Of a stretch of 17,584 nt of DNA, positions 8,364 through 15,152 are shown piece after piece. This stretch comes from Acidimicrobiaceae bacterium (GTDB taxonomy: Bacteria > Actinomycetota > Acidimicrobiia > Acidimicrobiales > UBA8190): the NCBI GenBank assembly GCA_003131945.1, contig PKWD01000045.1, positions 3,065 through 20,648 of the forward strand. The letters are read 5' to 3'. Below the pieces are notes generated by a model. The model worked only from the letters and a program-made list of their open reading frames with translations. It ran no database searches and was not told where the DNA came from. The position numbers and the translations under genes are program-made. The number at the start of each line of letters is the position of its first letter. The stretch's first letter is position 1.

Positions 8364-8370
8364 TCGTCTC

Positions 8371-8376
8371 ACCGTA
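8371..8376 (-). promoter_or_regulatory. Putative -10 box (TACGGT) upstream of the 37-aa ORF and P450
   Basis: Minus-strand TACGGT (TAnnnT pattern) ends 7 nt before the GTG at 8363. The 89 bp between 8364 and 8452 otherwise shows no feature that I can support. Confidence 0.3.
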
Positions 8377-8452
8377 GACCGGGGGCGCAACACGAACCAG
8401 GTGGTGGCACACGACGAACCACCAACGGCGCCTACGGTACGTGCGGGTGATC

Positions 8453-8893
8453 TCAGCTCTCGGCGGCCATGACGAAGCTGGGGATGAGCGCATTCCACCC
8501 CGAGGTGTTGGCCTCTCGAAACGCCGGTCCTTCGGCACCGAGGTGTTCCCATCCGTCGTGCACGATGTCCAGTCGGGTCGTGCCATCCTCCAGCTCCACG
8601 AATGTCAGATTGACGTTGGTGGCGTCGGAGCGGTCACGGGAGATGTGCCAGAGATACCCGAGGCGGTTCGGTGGACTCCAGAGGGTGATCTCCCCCCAGT
8701 CGATCTCCGTGCCGTCCGGGGTACGTTCGAAGATCCGTCCCCCCAGGCGCGGTTCGAGCACGACGAACGTGTCCGGATCCCCCGACGCGGAATGACCTTT
8801 CGGCCACCAGTTCGACAGGCGCGTCGTCCACACGTCGAAGGCGTGCTCGGGCGAACACCCGATCTCGAAACTCAATGTAAGCGGCTCGATCAT
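8453..8893 (-). CDS. SRPBCC / AHSA1-domain protein
   Basis: 146-aa protein of the START/Bet v1-like SRPBCC superfamily, AHSA1 branch. It forms a hydrophobic ligand pocket; individual members are rarely assigned a ligand. Visible hallmarks are the early LSFEIGCSPEHAFDVWTTRL, WWPKGHS, PRLGGRIFERTPDGTEIDWG, then RLGYLWHI and the C-terminal helix beginning HDGWEHLG. Its ATG overlaps the ArsR stop (ATGA), so it is translated coupled to the regulator. ArsR plus AHSA1 pairs are a recurring bacterial arrangement in which the regulator controls the SRPBCC gene. Length is normal. Confidence 0.88.
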   Translation of the reverse strand: MIEPLTLSFEIGCSPEHAFDVWTTRLSNWWPKGHSASGDPDTFVVLEPRLGGRIFERTPDGTEIDWGEITLWSPPNRLGYLWHISRDRSDATNVNLTFVELEDGTTRLDIVHDGWEHLGAEGPAFREANTSGWNALIPSFVMAAES

Positions 8894-9231
8894 GTGGACC
8901 TCGATCGCTTCGCCCGGTCCCCGGGCTCCGTGTTCTCGGCCATCAATCGGAATCTCGTCGCCACGTCTCCCCAGACCTGGGTGAGATACGCCTCCACGGC
9001 CTCGACACCTTGGCTGTGAAGGCGGTAGAGGCGGCGGGTCCCCTGTGCTTCTTCGACCACGAGCCCAGCCTCCTTCAGCAACCGAAGATGGCGCGACACG
9101 GCCGGCCTGCTTATCGGTAGGGACGACGCCAGCTCACCGACCGATCGGCCGCCGGAGCCGAGCAACTCGACGATGGCGCGCCGGTTGGGATCGCCCAGAG
9201 CTTCGAACGGATCGCCCGCCGGTGCGCTCAC
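8890..9231 (-). CDS. ArsR-family winged-helix transcriptional regulator
   Basis: 113-aa DNA-binding protein from the GTG at 9231; a second GTG at 9237 is possible. The wHTH reads FEALGDPNRRAIVELLGSGG, then SVGELASSLPISRPAVSRHL as helix-turn-helix, then KEAGLVVEEAQGTRRLYRL as the wing. No Cys pair for metal sensing lies in the recognition helix, so a metal sensor is unlikely; it resembles the non-metal ArsR proteins paired with SRPBCC partners. The longer open frame (to 9333) overlaps the upstream gene and adds unrelated sequence. It probably represses its own operon, perhaps through the inverted repeats at 10006-10035. Confidence 0.88.
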   Translation of the reverse strand: MSAPAGDPFEALGDPNRRAIVELLGSGGRSVGELASSLPISRPAVSRHLRLLKEAGLVVEEAQGTRRLYRLHSQGVEAVEAYLTQVWGDVATRFRLMAENTEPGDRAKRSRST

Positions 9232-9247
9232 AGCCACGGCGGGGCAA

Positions 9248-9661
9248 TCAGTGAGGAGTGGCGCGCATGCGGTTGTTCCGGGCGTTGTGCTCGACCTCGG
9301 CCATTCCCAGCTTCTCGAGCACCGGAGGCACATAGTTGGCGAAACGGCCGCGCAGTCCCTTCTTCAGTCCGTACCAACCCCCCACCGGGTTGTCTTCGGC
9401 ACGACCCCAGGCTTCGACGGTTCCCTCGGCGGCCGGCTTCTGCTCGTCGGCGTTACCCAGCGCAACCCAGTCCCCGCGCTCGAGCAGCATGGCGTGCAGA
9501 TCGTCGACGCTCCGAAGGCGGTAGCGGAGCTCGGTCTTGCCCACCTGCACCACGAGGGCCGGCGGGTCGCACATCTCGTCACGGTACGCCGTGAACTGCG
9601 AGCCTCCGCTCGGCGTCTGGAGTACCCAAGGGTGATCAGGGCGTCCGTCACCTTCGGTCAC
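9248..9661 (-). CDS. Conserved small protein of unknown function
   Basis: 137-aa protein from a GTG at 9661 that overlaps the upstream gene's stop (GTGA). I do not assign a function. The sequence looks like a conserved globular domain: an N-terminal PWVLQTPSGGSQFTAYRDE, then ALVVQVGKTELRYRL, and a Trp/Gly-rich C-terminal half with GDWVALGNADEQKPAAEGT, NPVGGWYGLKKGLRGRFANY and a final HNARNNRMRA. It resembles small uncharacterised proteins often found beside ArsR genes, but I cannot confirm the family name from sequence alone. It lies 16 nt upstream of the ArsR start, in one operon. Confidence 0.75.
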   Translation of the reverse strand: MTEGDGRPDHPWVLQTPSGGSQFTAYRDEMCDPPALVVQVGKTELRYRLRSVDDLHAMLLERGDWVALGNADEQKPAAEGTVEAWGRAEDNPVGGWYGLKKGLRGRFANYVPPVLEKLGMAEVEHNARNNRMRATPH

Positions 9662-9987
9662 GACACATCCTCCTGGGGATCGCTCGGCCAGAACCGGTAG
9701 GAGCCCACGACGGTGGCGCCCGACGCCACCGGCCCCTCCTCCAAGCGATCGCCGATCTGCCGTTGGAATTCCGAGAAAGCGGAGGAGGAGTTGAGCGGGT
9801 TCGTCCCGTCGTCGGTGTCGACCGACGCCACGTGGACGAAGCTCACTCCGTCGGCCAACCGGAACGTGGCGTACCGGAGCCCGGCGGGCCGGTCGGCGTT
9901 GAGCTCGCCGAACACCTTCTCGACGAGTGCCCGGTTCTCCTCGGCCTTGTCCGACTTGGTCGTATACCTCACGACGACAACGCTCAT
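9658..9987 (-). CDS. Conserved small protein, possible dimeric alpha-beta barrel fold
   Basis: 109-aa protein, first gene of the four-gene operon. The ATG at 9987 has a GAAGGG Shine-Dalgarno 7 nt upstream, so I prefer it to the in-frame TTG at 9993. The strand-helix pattern SVVVVRYTTKSDKAEENRAL, VFGELNADRPAGLRYATFRL, SFVHVASVD and a helix FSEFQRQIGDRLEEG fits the ABM-like dimeric alpha-beta barrel, but that is inference from pattern only. Its GTGA overlap with the next gene indicates coupling. Function unknown. Confidence 0.75.
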   Translation of the reverse strand: MSVVVVRYTTKSDKAEENRALVEKVFGELNADRPAGLRYATFRLADGVSFVHVASVDTDDGTNPLNSSSAFSEFQRQIGDRLEEGPVASGATVVGSYRFWPSDPQEDVS

Positions 9988-10005
9988 GGTCAATCCCTTC
10001 GGTAA

Positions 10006-10018
10006 CGTAACCGTTACG
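10006..10018. promoter_or_regulatory. Operator-like inverted repeat 1 (CGTAAC-C-GTTACG)
   Basis: Perfect 13-nt palindrome with a one-base centre, 19 bp upstream of the first ATG of the ArsR/SRPBCC operon. It shares the half-site GTAAC with the next repeat. GTAAC/GTTAC half-sites are common in repressor operators; the cognate regulator is not proven. Confidence 0.6.
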
Positions 10019-10035
10019 GTAACATATCTGTTACC
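10018..10035. promoter_or_regulatory. Operator-like inverted repeat 2 (GGTAAC-6-GTTACC)
   Basis: GGTAAC and GTTACC form a perfect inverted repeat around ATATCT. It abuts repeat 1. A minus-strand TATGTT within it could be the -10 element, so a bound repressor would block the promoter. The ArsR protein encoded in the operon is the obvious candidate for autoregulation. Confidence 0.6.
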
Positions 10036-10065
10036 GATGAGGAAGAGCTCCTTGGACTACTACCA

Positions 10066-10084
10066 AAGGGGAACTCAGCCCCTT
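10066..10084 (-). terminator. Weak hairpin downstream of the conjugation genes
   Basis: AAGGGG and CCCCTT form a 6-bp stem with a 7-nt loop about 80 nt after the coupling-protein stop. The minus strand continues with only TTGG, so the terminator call is weak. The rest of 10036-10163 shows nothing I can support. Confidence 0.28.
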
Positions 10085-10163
10085 CCTTCGAACCGCCGCT
10101 GACGGTCGTCGCGGAAGTTCCCACTTTGAGCCACAGTGGCGCGTCGCATCGATCGAAGCGCAG

Positions 10164-11696
10164 TTACTCGCCTTCGGACCGTCGCCGGAGCTCATCGTCG
10201 CGGTACCAGGGTCGGAGGGTGAGCCGGGCCGGTGGGAGGTGGCCCGAGATCAACACACCGGTGCCAGGGGACATGCGGCGTAGGGCGTCGGCCGGTGCGA
10301 GCCGTCGGTAGGTGGCCGACATGGTGGTGGACCCGGCCGAGCGGCCGCGGTCGACGGTGGTGGAGGCCACCGGCTGCTCGGCCTCACCGATCAGCGTGCT
10401 GGCGTGCTCGAGGGTGGCCGGATCGGCGATCCCCGACAGGAACAGCTTGGCCCGGTGGTTGTTCACCACCGTTCCGGCCCGGGATCCGTAGCGGGCGGTG
10501 AGTTGGGCCAGGTCCTGCCACACGGTGACAAGTTGGATCCCGTGACCGGCGGCGGTCGAGGCCAGTCCGTCGAGCTCCGACAACGGGGCCACGTTGGCCG
10601 CTTCGTCGAGGACCACGAGCAGCGGGGGATCGAGGGGCCCGCCCTGGCGGGCGGCGCGGTCGTAGGCCGCTTCGACGACCCGGGTCACGAGCCCCGAGAA
10701 GAGGGGGCGGAGCCGGCGCTGCTCGTGGGCGGGGGCACAGAGATACAAGGTGTTGTCCCCGTCGAGGAGGCGGGTCGGATCGATGTCGTTGCTTCCCGAT
10801 ATGGCCGATGCCGCCACCACGGGATCGGAGAAGACCTCGATGACCGTTTCGGCCGTGGTGTAGACGGCGCTGCGCTGGCGTTCGTCGCGACCCCACGTGG
10901 CTCGTAGCGATTGAAGAGCCTGCCATTCGCGGGCCGTGTCGAGGGCACCCACGACCTCATCGGTCTCCTGCTCGTCCACCCAGCGCACCACATCCGACAT
11001 CGTGCGCCCCGAGCAGGCGGCAGCGAGCAGGAGTGGGGCCAGAAGCTTGGCCGCCGTGGCGTACCAGAAGTCGCCGTCACTGAGCGCACCGGGTGACGTC
11101 CGGCCCGCCTCGATCAACCCGTCGGCCACGCGTCGGGCCCCGGCCCACGTGGCCGCGGCGGTGAGCGGCGACCAACGAGCCGCGTCCATGTCTGTCGACG
11201 CCGTGGGGTCGTAGACCCACACCTTCCCCTGCCGTCGACGCCACGCGAGAGTGTCGCGCACGAGGTCACCCTTGACCGAGGCGGCCAGAATCGGGCCCTG
11301 CCATTCGAGCAGGGCGGGCACAGCCAGACCCGTCGTCTTGAAGCTCTGTGTGGGACCCACGACCAAAAGGGAATGACCGGTATCGCCAGCAAGCAGGCGT
11401 CCGCAGGCGACACCGAGTGTGAGCCGCCCCGCCACGGGGGCCCGGACCGCCAAGGTACGGAGGTCTCTGCGACGGGCCCAGTGCGCCCCGCCGCGCTCGG
11501 ACTGGCGCCCCTCGTCCCCGCAGCGCCAGAGGGCGGCCAGAGACCGCGGCCGGCGACGACGCGGCGCCGAGTGACCCGGTTGACCGCGTTCCCGCGTGGA
11601 CAGCCAGCCGGAAAAGAGGATGGCGGCGGCGAACATAAAGACGACGGCACCCACCTCAGCGTGTTCCCGATAGTCCGGCACCGGCCATGCGCGCAT
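10164..11696 (-). CDS. VirD4/TraG-like type IV coupling ATPase
   Basis: 510-aa predicted coupling protein that brings the DNA-relaxase complex to the secretion channel and powers transfer. There is one membrane helix near the N-terminus (VGAVVFMFAAAILFSGWL, residues 15-32), then an Arg-rich stretch. Walker A GPTQSFKT is at 114-121 (variant with Gln/Phe). Next come YDPTAS, the TraG-type FWYATAAKLLAPLLLAA, Walker B LLVVLDE with Asp364-Glu365, and WQDLAQL near 393-399. C-terminal motifs resemble the TraM-recognition region. The ATG at 11696 overlaps the VirB4-like gene by 41 nt; a GTG at 11654, just after that stop, is an alternative but would shorten the membrane helix. Confidence 0.85.
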   Translation of the reverse strand: MRAWPVPDYREHAEVGAVVFMFAAAILFSGWLSTRERGQPGHSAPRRRRPRSLAALWRCGDEGRQSERGGAHWARRRDLRTLAVRAPVAGRLTLGVACGRLLAGDTGHSLLVVGPTQSFKTTGLAVPALLEWQGPILAASVKGDLVRDTLAWRRRQGKVWVYDPTASTDMDAARWSPLTAAATWAGARRVADGLIEAGRTSPGALSDGDFWYATAAKLLAPLLLAAACSGRTMSDVVRWVDEQETDEVVGALDTAREWQALQSLRATWGRDERQRSAVYTTAETVIEVFSDPVVAASAISGSNDIDPTRLLDGDNTLYLCAPAHEQRRLRPLFSGLVTRVVEAAYDRAARQGGPLDPPLLVVLDEAANVAPLSELDGLASTAAGHGIQLVTVWQDLAQLTARYGSRAGTVVNNHRAKLFLSGIADPATLEHASTLIGEAEQPVASTTVDRGRSAGSTTMSATYRRLAPADALRRMSPGTGVLISGHLPPARLTLRPWYRDDELRRRSEGE

Positions 11697-13044
11697 CGGT
11701 GTCCACGAGGGCGGTCTCCAGGCCTGACAGGCGGTGCTGGACGAGAAACGATCGACCGCCGACCTTCCACAGGGCCACCCCGCGCTGCAATTGGGGGACG
11801 AGGTCGGCTTCCGTGGACGACAGTCCGAGGAGGTCGCCGGCGCGTTCGACCTCGCCGGGCGGCTGCCCGTAGATCACCCGGGTCTCGGAGTCGGCCAGCA
11901 GTCCCTGGGCCAACCCGACCTGCTCGGATCCCGACGCCCCCGCCGACGTGAGGTCGGACAGCCGGTGGAGAACGGCGATGTTCGACACACCCCACGCCCG
12001 TGACAATTTCCAGCTGGACTGGAGCCACCGTGCCACACCGAGGTTGGCCAGGATGGCCCACGCTTCGTCGACCACGACCACCACGCCGGCCCCAGCCGGA
12101 ACCGGCGGGTTCTGCACGCCGGACACCGGGGCGTCATCGGAGTCCGGCGACGATGAGGCGTTGTCGAGCGGTGCGAGCCCGGCCACAGCCGCTTGGAACC
12201 ATGCGGTGGCACACGTCATGATCACGCCGAGCGCAGCCGAGTGGTACACGGCTGACAGGTCGAGAACGACGAGGGGCCCGCTCAGGCTGATGCCCCGGGT
12301 AGTGGGACCGTCGAACATGCCCTGAAGATCGCCGGCGACGAGGCGACGCAGCTCCAATGCCACATGCCGGCCGTCGGTCGCCAGTGCGTCGACCGTCGTA
12401 CGAACCGTCTGGGCGGAACACTCGCTCGGCGCCAGCAGGGCGTCGACGATATCGGGCAACGTCGGCGCGTCGCTGGACCCGAGGCGACGCGCTGCCGCAC
12501 CCGACACTTCGGCCACGGCCAACTCGACAGCCGACCGTTCGGTGGGCGCCAACGACCGGCCCAGGCTGGCGGCGGCCAGGGAGGCCAGCAGCTCGGCCCG
12601 GCGACGGGTGGTGTCGTCACCCGAGGACCCCGCCCGGGTCGGCGGGGCGTCCAGAGGGTTCAGGCGCACGCTGCCTCCCGGGCGCAACGCCACCGGCTCG
12701 ATGCCCCAGGCCCGGGCCAGCGGCGCGTACTCCCCCTTCGGGTCCACCACCCAGGCGCGACGGCCGAACACCGCCTGGCGCCACAGATAGGTCTTCACGA
12801 ATGCGCTCTTGCCCCGTCCGATCTGGCCGAAGACGACCATGTTGGGATTCGTCAGGAGCCCACTTCGATAGAGCTCGAACGGGTCGTAGACGAAGGCACC
12901 GCCGAGCAGGTCGCGTCCGATCAGAACGCCACGCCCACCGAGACCCGCTTCGGACGCGAAGGGGTAGGCGACGCCGAGATGGCGGGTGGTGGCGTGGTGT
13001 GCCGGAACGCCCATGGAAGGAATATGAACCGGGTCACCTTGCAC
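11656..13044 (-). CDS. VirB4-like conjugation ATPase (actinobacterial type)
   Basis: 462-aa ATPase from the GTG at 13044 (Shine-Dalgarno-like AGGAA just upstream); the ATG at 13014 is the alternative. It has the N-terminal HHATTRHLGVAYPFASEAG segment, then DLLGGAFVYDPFELY. Walker A GQIGRGKS is at residues 73-80, VVDPKGEY about 20 residues later, and Walker B VVVVVDEAW at Asp326-Glu327, followed by SNIAVLHRLSDL. It should energise assembly of, or transfer through, the conjugation channel. It overlaps the coupling-protein gene and lies, in transcription order, after the SCO6880-like gene. The two are now separated by about 2.5 kb of repeated partial copies of this gene's own 5' end plus cargo genes. 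The gene itself looks intact. Confidence 0.85.
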   Translation of the reverse strand: MQGDPVHIPSMGVPAHHATTRHLGVAYPFASEAGLGGRGVLIGRDLLGGAFVYDPFELYRSGLLTNPNMVVFGQIGRGKSAFVKTYLWRQAVFGRRAWVVDPKGEYAPLARAWGIEPVALRPGGSVRLNPLDAPPTRAGSSGDDTTRRRAELLASLAAASLGRSLAPTERSAVELAVAEVSGAAARRLGSSDAPTLPDIVDALLAPSECSAQTVRTTVDALATDGRHVALELRRLVAGDLQGMFDGPTTRGISLSGPLVVLDLSAVYHSAALGVIMTCATAWFQAAVAGLAPLDNASSSPDSDDAPVSGVQNPPVPAGAGVVVVVDEAWAILANLGVARWLQSSWKLSRAWGVSNIAVLHRLSDLTSAGASGSEQVGLAQGLLADSETRVIYGQPPGEVERAGDLLGLSSTEADLVPQLQRGVALWKVGGRSFLVQHRLSGLETALVDTDARMAGAGLSGTR

Positions 13045-13052
13045 GCTTCCTG
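12848..13052. repeat. Repeat R1: 5' end of the intact VirB4-like gene
   Basis: Reference copy of a repeated 205-bp block. Its left limit is the TT at 12848-12849 (codon Thr-Asn of the gene), where the other copies diverge. The right limit is TTCCTG at 13047-13052. It is part of a working gene, whereas R2 and R3 are free copies. Confidence 0.85.
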
Positions 13053-13145
13053 GCGAGATTCCTCCGATCGGAGGTACGAGCACTCGGACGGCGGCGATCT
13101 CGCCGGAGACACGAATGCCGCCAGGCTCGGAAATGACGCTCTCTC

Positions 13146-13661
13146 TTATGAGCGGCGGAGTGTGTGGAGGATGCGATCTGCGTCCTGTCCGGTTCCGCTG
13201 ACCTCGACCCCAAGGGATGGGACAGCCCAATCGTAGGAACCGGCGAGTCGGGAGCCGGGGTAGACGGGGACCCCATTGATCGCCTTGGGCGCGAACCCTC
13301 CTGAAGGCGGCCCGTGAGATGTGCCAATGGGAAGCGTGATGACAGCCACATAGCTGATCGACGCCGGCAACGCAGGGCAGTTCTCCAGCACCTTCGGGAA
13401 CCCGAGGAGGATGGTGCCAGGCGCTTGACCGACGGGGCAGTTGGTATCGTGCTCCACCACCCTGCTACTCGGCACAGAGACGGCCACGTTGCCGTCGGTC
13501 TCGGTCTTCCAGCCCTGGGGCACAGCGAAGGTGGCGCTCGAAGAGGTCGGGATTGGCCCCGAACGGATAGGTACCGATCGACCGCAACCGGCCAACGCCA
13601 CGGTGGTCACCATGGTGATGACGATCCGGGTCGCCAGCCACTTCATCGCTTTCAACACCAT
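13146..13661 (-). CDS. Predicted lipoprotein, cargo of the first repeat unit
   Basis: Secreted, lipid-anchored protein of about 171 aa from the ATG at 13661; an ATG at 13646 is as likely, and the frame is open back to a GTG at 13706. The signal peptide has KWLATR, a hydrophobic ITMVTTVALAG and the lipobox LAGC. The mature part is Ser/Pro-rich at first, then FAVPQGWKTETDGNVAVSVP, with two later Cys (in NCPVG and NCPALP) that could form a disulfide. Family not recognised. It lies between R1 and R2, is co-directional with the conjugation genes, and has no clear Shine-Dalgarno. A surface lipoprotein cargo would fit surface exclusion or adhesion, but that is only speculation. Confidence 0.65.
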   Translation of the reverse strand: MVLKAMKWLATRIVITMVTTVALAGCGRSVPIRSGPIPTSSSATFAVPQGWKTETDGNVAVSVPSSRVVEHDTNCPVGQAPGTILLGFPKVLENCPALPASISYVAVITLPIGTSHGPPSGGFAPKAINGVPVYPGSRLAGSYDWAVPSLGVEVSGTGQDADRILHTLRRS

Positions 13662-13706
13662 GCTGACTTTGACGCTTCGTCGGTCGCCTGAGTTCCCCCG
13701 TGACAC

Positions 13707-14087
13707 TCATATGTCGTTCGGTGGGCGGGCGGTCTCACGGTCGGTCACGACCTCCGCGACCCACCCAACCCTGAGCATCGGCCATCGCGCGCACAGGGCC
13801 TCCTGCCTGACTGGCGACACGGACTCGCTCTTTGGGGTCTCGACTGATGCGGGTGTGGACGACCGCCTTCTTGGTCGTGGCCCATTTCTGGGGTGCCGGA
13901 ACCTCAACTTGATACTCACCTTCGTCAGGAGTCCATTTCGATACAGCTCGAAGGGGTCGTAGACGAAAGCGCCGCCGAGCAGATCCCGGCCGATCAGGAC
14001 GCCACGCCCGCCGAGTCCGGCTTCGGACGCAAACGGGTAAGCAGCGCCGAGATGCCGGGTGGTGGAGTGGTGTGCGGGAACGCCCAT
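13707..14087 (-). pseudogene. Partial copy R2 of the VirB4-like gene 5' end, with unrelated tail
   Basis: From the ATG at 14087 the first 55 codons match the VirB4-like N-terminus with only 3 amino-acid changes (Ala to Ser, Val to Ala, Ser to Asn). After LLTK the frame runs into unrelated sequence (VSIKLRF and about 65 further residues) to a stop at 13707. Walker A and everything downstream are missing, so it cannot be an ATPase. A DNA inverted repeat (ACGACC/GGTCGT, 13859-13878) lies in the tail. It may be translated, but no function follows from that. Confidence 0.8.
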
Positions 14088-14124
14088 AGACGGAATTTGA
14101 ACCAGTCACATTGCAAGCTTCCTG
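13906..14124. repeat. Repeat R2 with its junction flank
   Basis: AAC-T-TGATACTCACC (13906-13920) joins at TT (13921-13922) to a 204-bp block that is about 87% identical by hand count to R1, ending at TTCCTG (14119-14124). One single-base gap lies upstream of the ATG. The DNA differs from R1 mostly at third codon positions. Confidence 0.82.
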
Positions 14125-14201
14125 ACAACGTCCTCCCTAAGACCCATCAGGCGGTGCCACCGACAGCATCATGCGCTCGCCACTCAGGGCAGACTGGTGG
14201 A

Positions 14202-14798
14202 GTGGCGCATGGATCTGCGGACATACCGACTTACTGGAAGGTCCCTTTCGAATGGGAACAGAGTCAGGCGCTCTTGGATGAGGGCGAACCGGAAGGCGTG
14301 TCGTGGCTGAACGCCGAAGATGACGGGCGGCTATTGGGTGTCGTGGCCGGAGTACTCGCTGCGTCTCCTGATGCCTCTGATGTGGCCGCTGTAGCCGCTG
14401 CCGGTGCCTCGAATGCTGCTCGTCGCCTCCTGGAGGCGCCCCCGACTTGGGGTTTCAGCCGCGAGCTTGGTTGGTGGACGTTGCTGAGCTTTCGCGGTGA
14501 GGCAGCCGCTTTCATTCTCCCCGTGACGTACGACAACTGCGCACGGGATGGCTTGGACGAGGAGACCATCTTTCACATGGGCGTTCTTCCCGACCACCGA
14601 GGTCGAGGGCTCGGCCGAGCGTTGCTTCGCCAGGCAACCCGGACACTGCTTGCCCATGGCGTATGGCGCATCTACTGCGACACGGCGGAGAACAACGCAC
14701 CGATGATCCACTTGTTCGAATCGGAGGGGTGGCGCCGGCTTCCGCCTCACGAGCGGCCGGTCTGGCATCGGTCAGAATCCGCTCCTCCAGGACCCTGA
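14202..14798 (+). CDS. GNAT-family N-acetyltransferase, cargo of the second repeat unit
   Basis: 198-aa predicted acetyl-CoA-dependent acetyltransferase. The acetyl-CoA motif A is HMGVLPDHRGRGLGRALL (about 125-142), followed by motif B-like WRIYCDTAENNAPMIHLFES and EGWRRLPP. The N-terminal half (DIPTYWKVPFEWEQSQALLD) is less conserved, so the substrate is open; antibiotic or peptide modification are both possible. I chose the GTG at 14202 as the first start inside the unique cargo DNA with a GGTGGAG nearby. It is opposite in strand to the surrounding conjugation genes and by eye less GC-biased at third positions than its neighbours, which suggests acquisition. Confidence 0.82.
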   Translation: MAHGSADIPTYWKVPFEWEQSQALLDEGEPEGVSWLNAEDDGRLLGVVAGVLAASPDASDVAAVAAAGASNAARRLLEAPPTWGFSRELGWWTLLSFRGEAAAFILPVTYDNCARDGLDEETIFHMGVLPDHRGRGLGRALLRQATRTLLAHGVWRIYCDTAENNAPMIHLFESEGWRRLPPHERPVWHRSESAPPGP

Positions 14799-14819
14799 TA
14801 TACGAAGAGCGACCCTGGT

Positions 14820-14910
14820 CGATTGTGAGCTGGTGGTCGTGAACGCCGACGACAATCACAGATCACGTCAGCCCGCGTCTGCGCCCTTGCCCCCCAACCT
14901 GATACTCACC
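14820..14910. repeat. 3' module after the GNAT gene, with hairpin 14831-14858
   Basis: Begins about 20 nt after the GNAT stop. TGGTGGTCGT (14831-14840) pairs with ACGACAATCA (14849-14858): 10 bp with one mismatch and one G-T. It continues through CCCTTGCCCCCCAAC to TGATACTCACC at the R3 junction. The whole module aligns with 15433-15516. Confidence 0.7.
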
Positions 14911-15002
14911 TTGGTGAGGGCCCCGCCGAGGCCGGCTTCGGACGCAAACGGATAAGCAGCGCCGAGATGCCGGGGAGTGGCCTGATGGGCGGGAACGCCC
15001 AT
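14868..15002 (-). pseudogene. Partial copy R3 of the VirB4-like gene 5' end (internally deleted)
   Basis: From the ATG at 15002, 27 codons match the VirB4-like N-terminus (MGVPAHQATPRHLGAAYPFA, then SEAGLGG). The next residues are ALTKVSIRLGG, so the part that encodes RGVLIGRDLLGGAFVYDPFE and a few more residues is deleted in frame. A stop follows after 44 codons at 14868. It is a relic or a very small ORF. Confidence 0.75.
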
Positions 15003-15039
15003 GGACCGAGCGTGAACGAGTCACCTTGCGGCATTCCTG
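14911..15039. repeat. Repeat R3 (shortened)
   Basis: Starts at TT (14911-14912) in the palindrome CTCACC-TT-GGTGAG and ends at TTCCTG (15034-15039). About 75 bp present in R1 and R2 are missing between GGTGAGG and GCCGAGG. The homology with R2 continues past TTCCTG to an ATCAGGC box. Confidence 0.75.
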
Positions 15040-15152
15040 TCCACGTGCCTATCACCAGAACATCAGGCCCACGCGGTCGGGTTTGGCCATGGTGGGGTCG
15101 GGTGGGTGACGCTACATTGATGGGAGATCCGTCTTCTCGGAGGTGAGCAGAG

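Noticed and set aside
13044..13230. Extension of the VirB4-like gene upstream to 13230
   Set aside because: It would overlap the lipoprotein gene's 3' end and lies outside the block shared with R2 and R3.
13906..13925. AAG-GTGAGT at the junctions, which looks like a eukaryotic 5' splice site or the 5' end of a group II intron
   Set aside because: The gene content is bacterial. No group II intron 3' end, domain V hairpin or reverse transcriptase is visible, and the sequence does not rejoin the VirB4 frame downstream.
13893..14201. A longer start for the GNAT gene reaching back to 13893
   Set aside because: The upstream part is the opposite strand of repeat R2 and has no acetyltransferase features.
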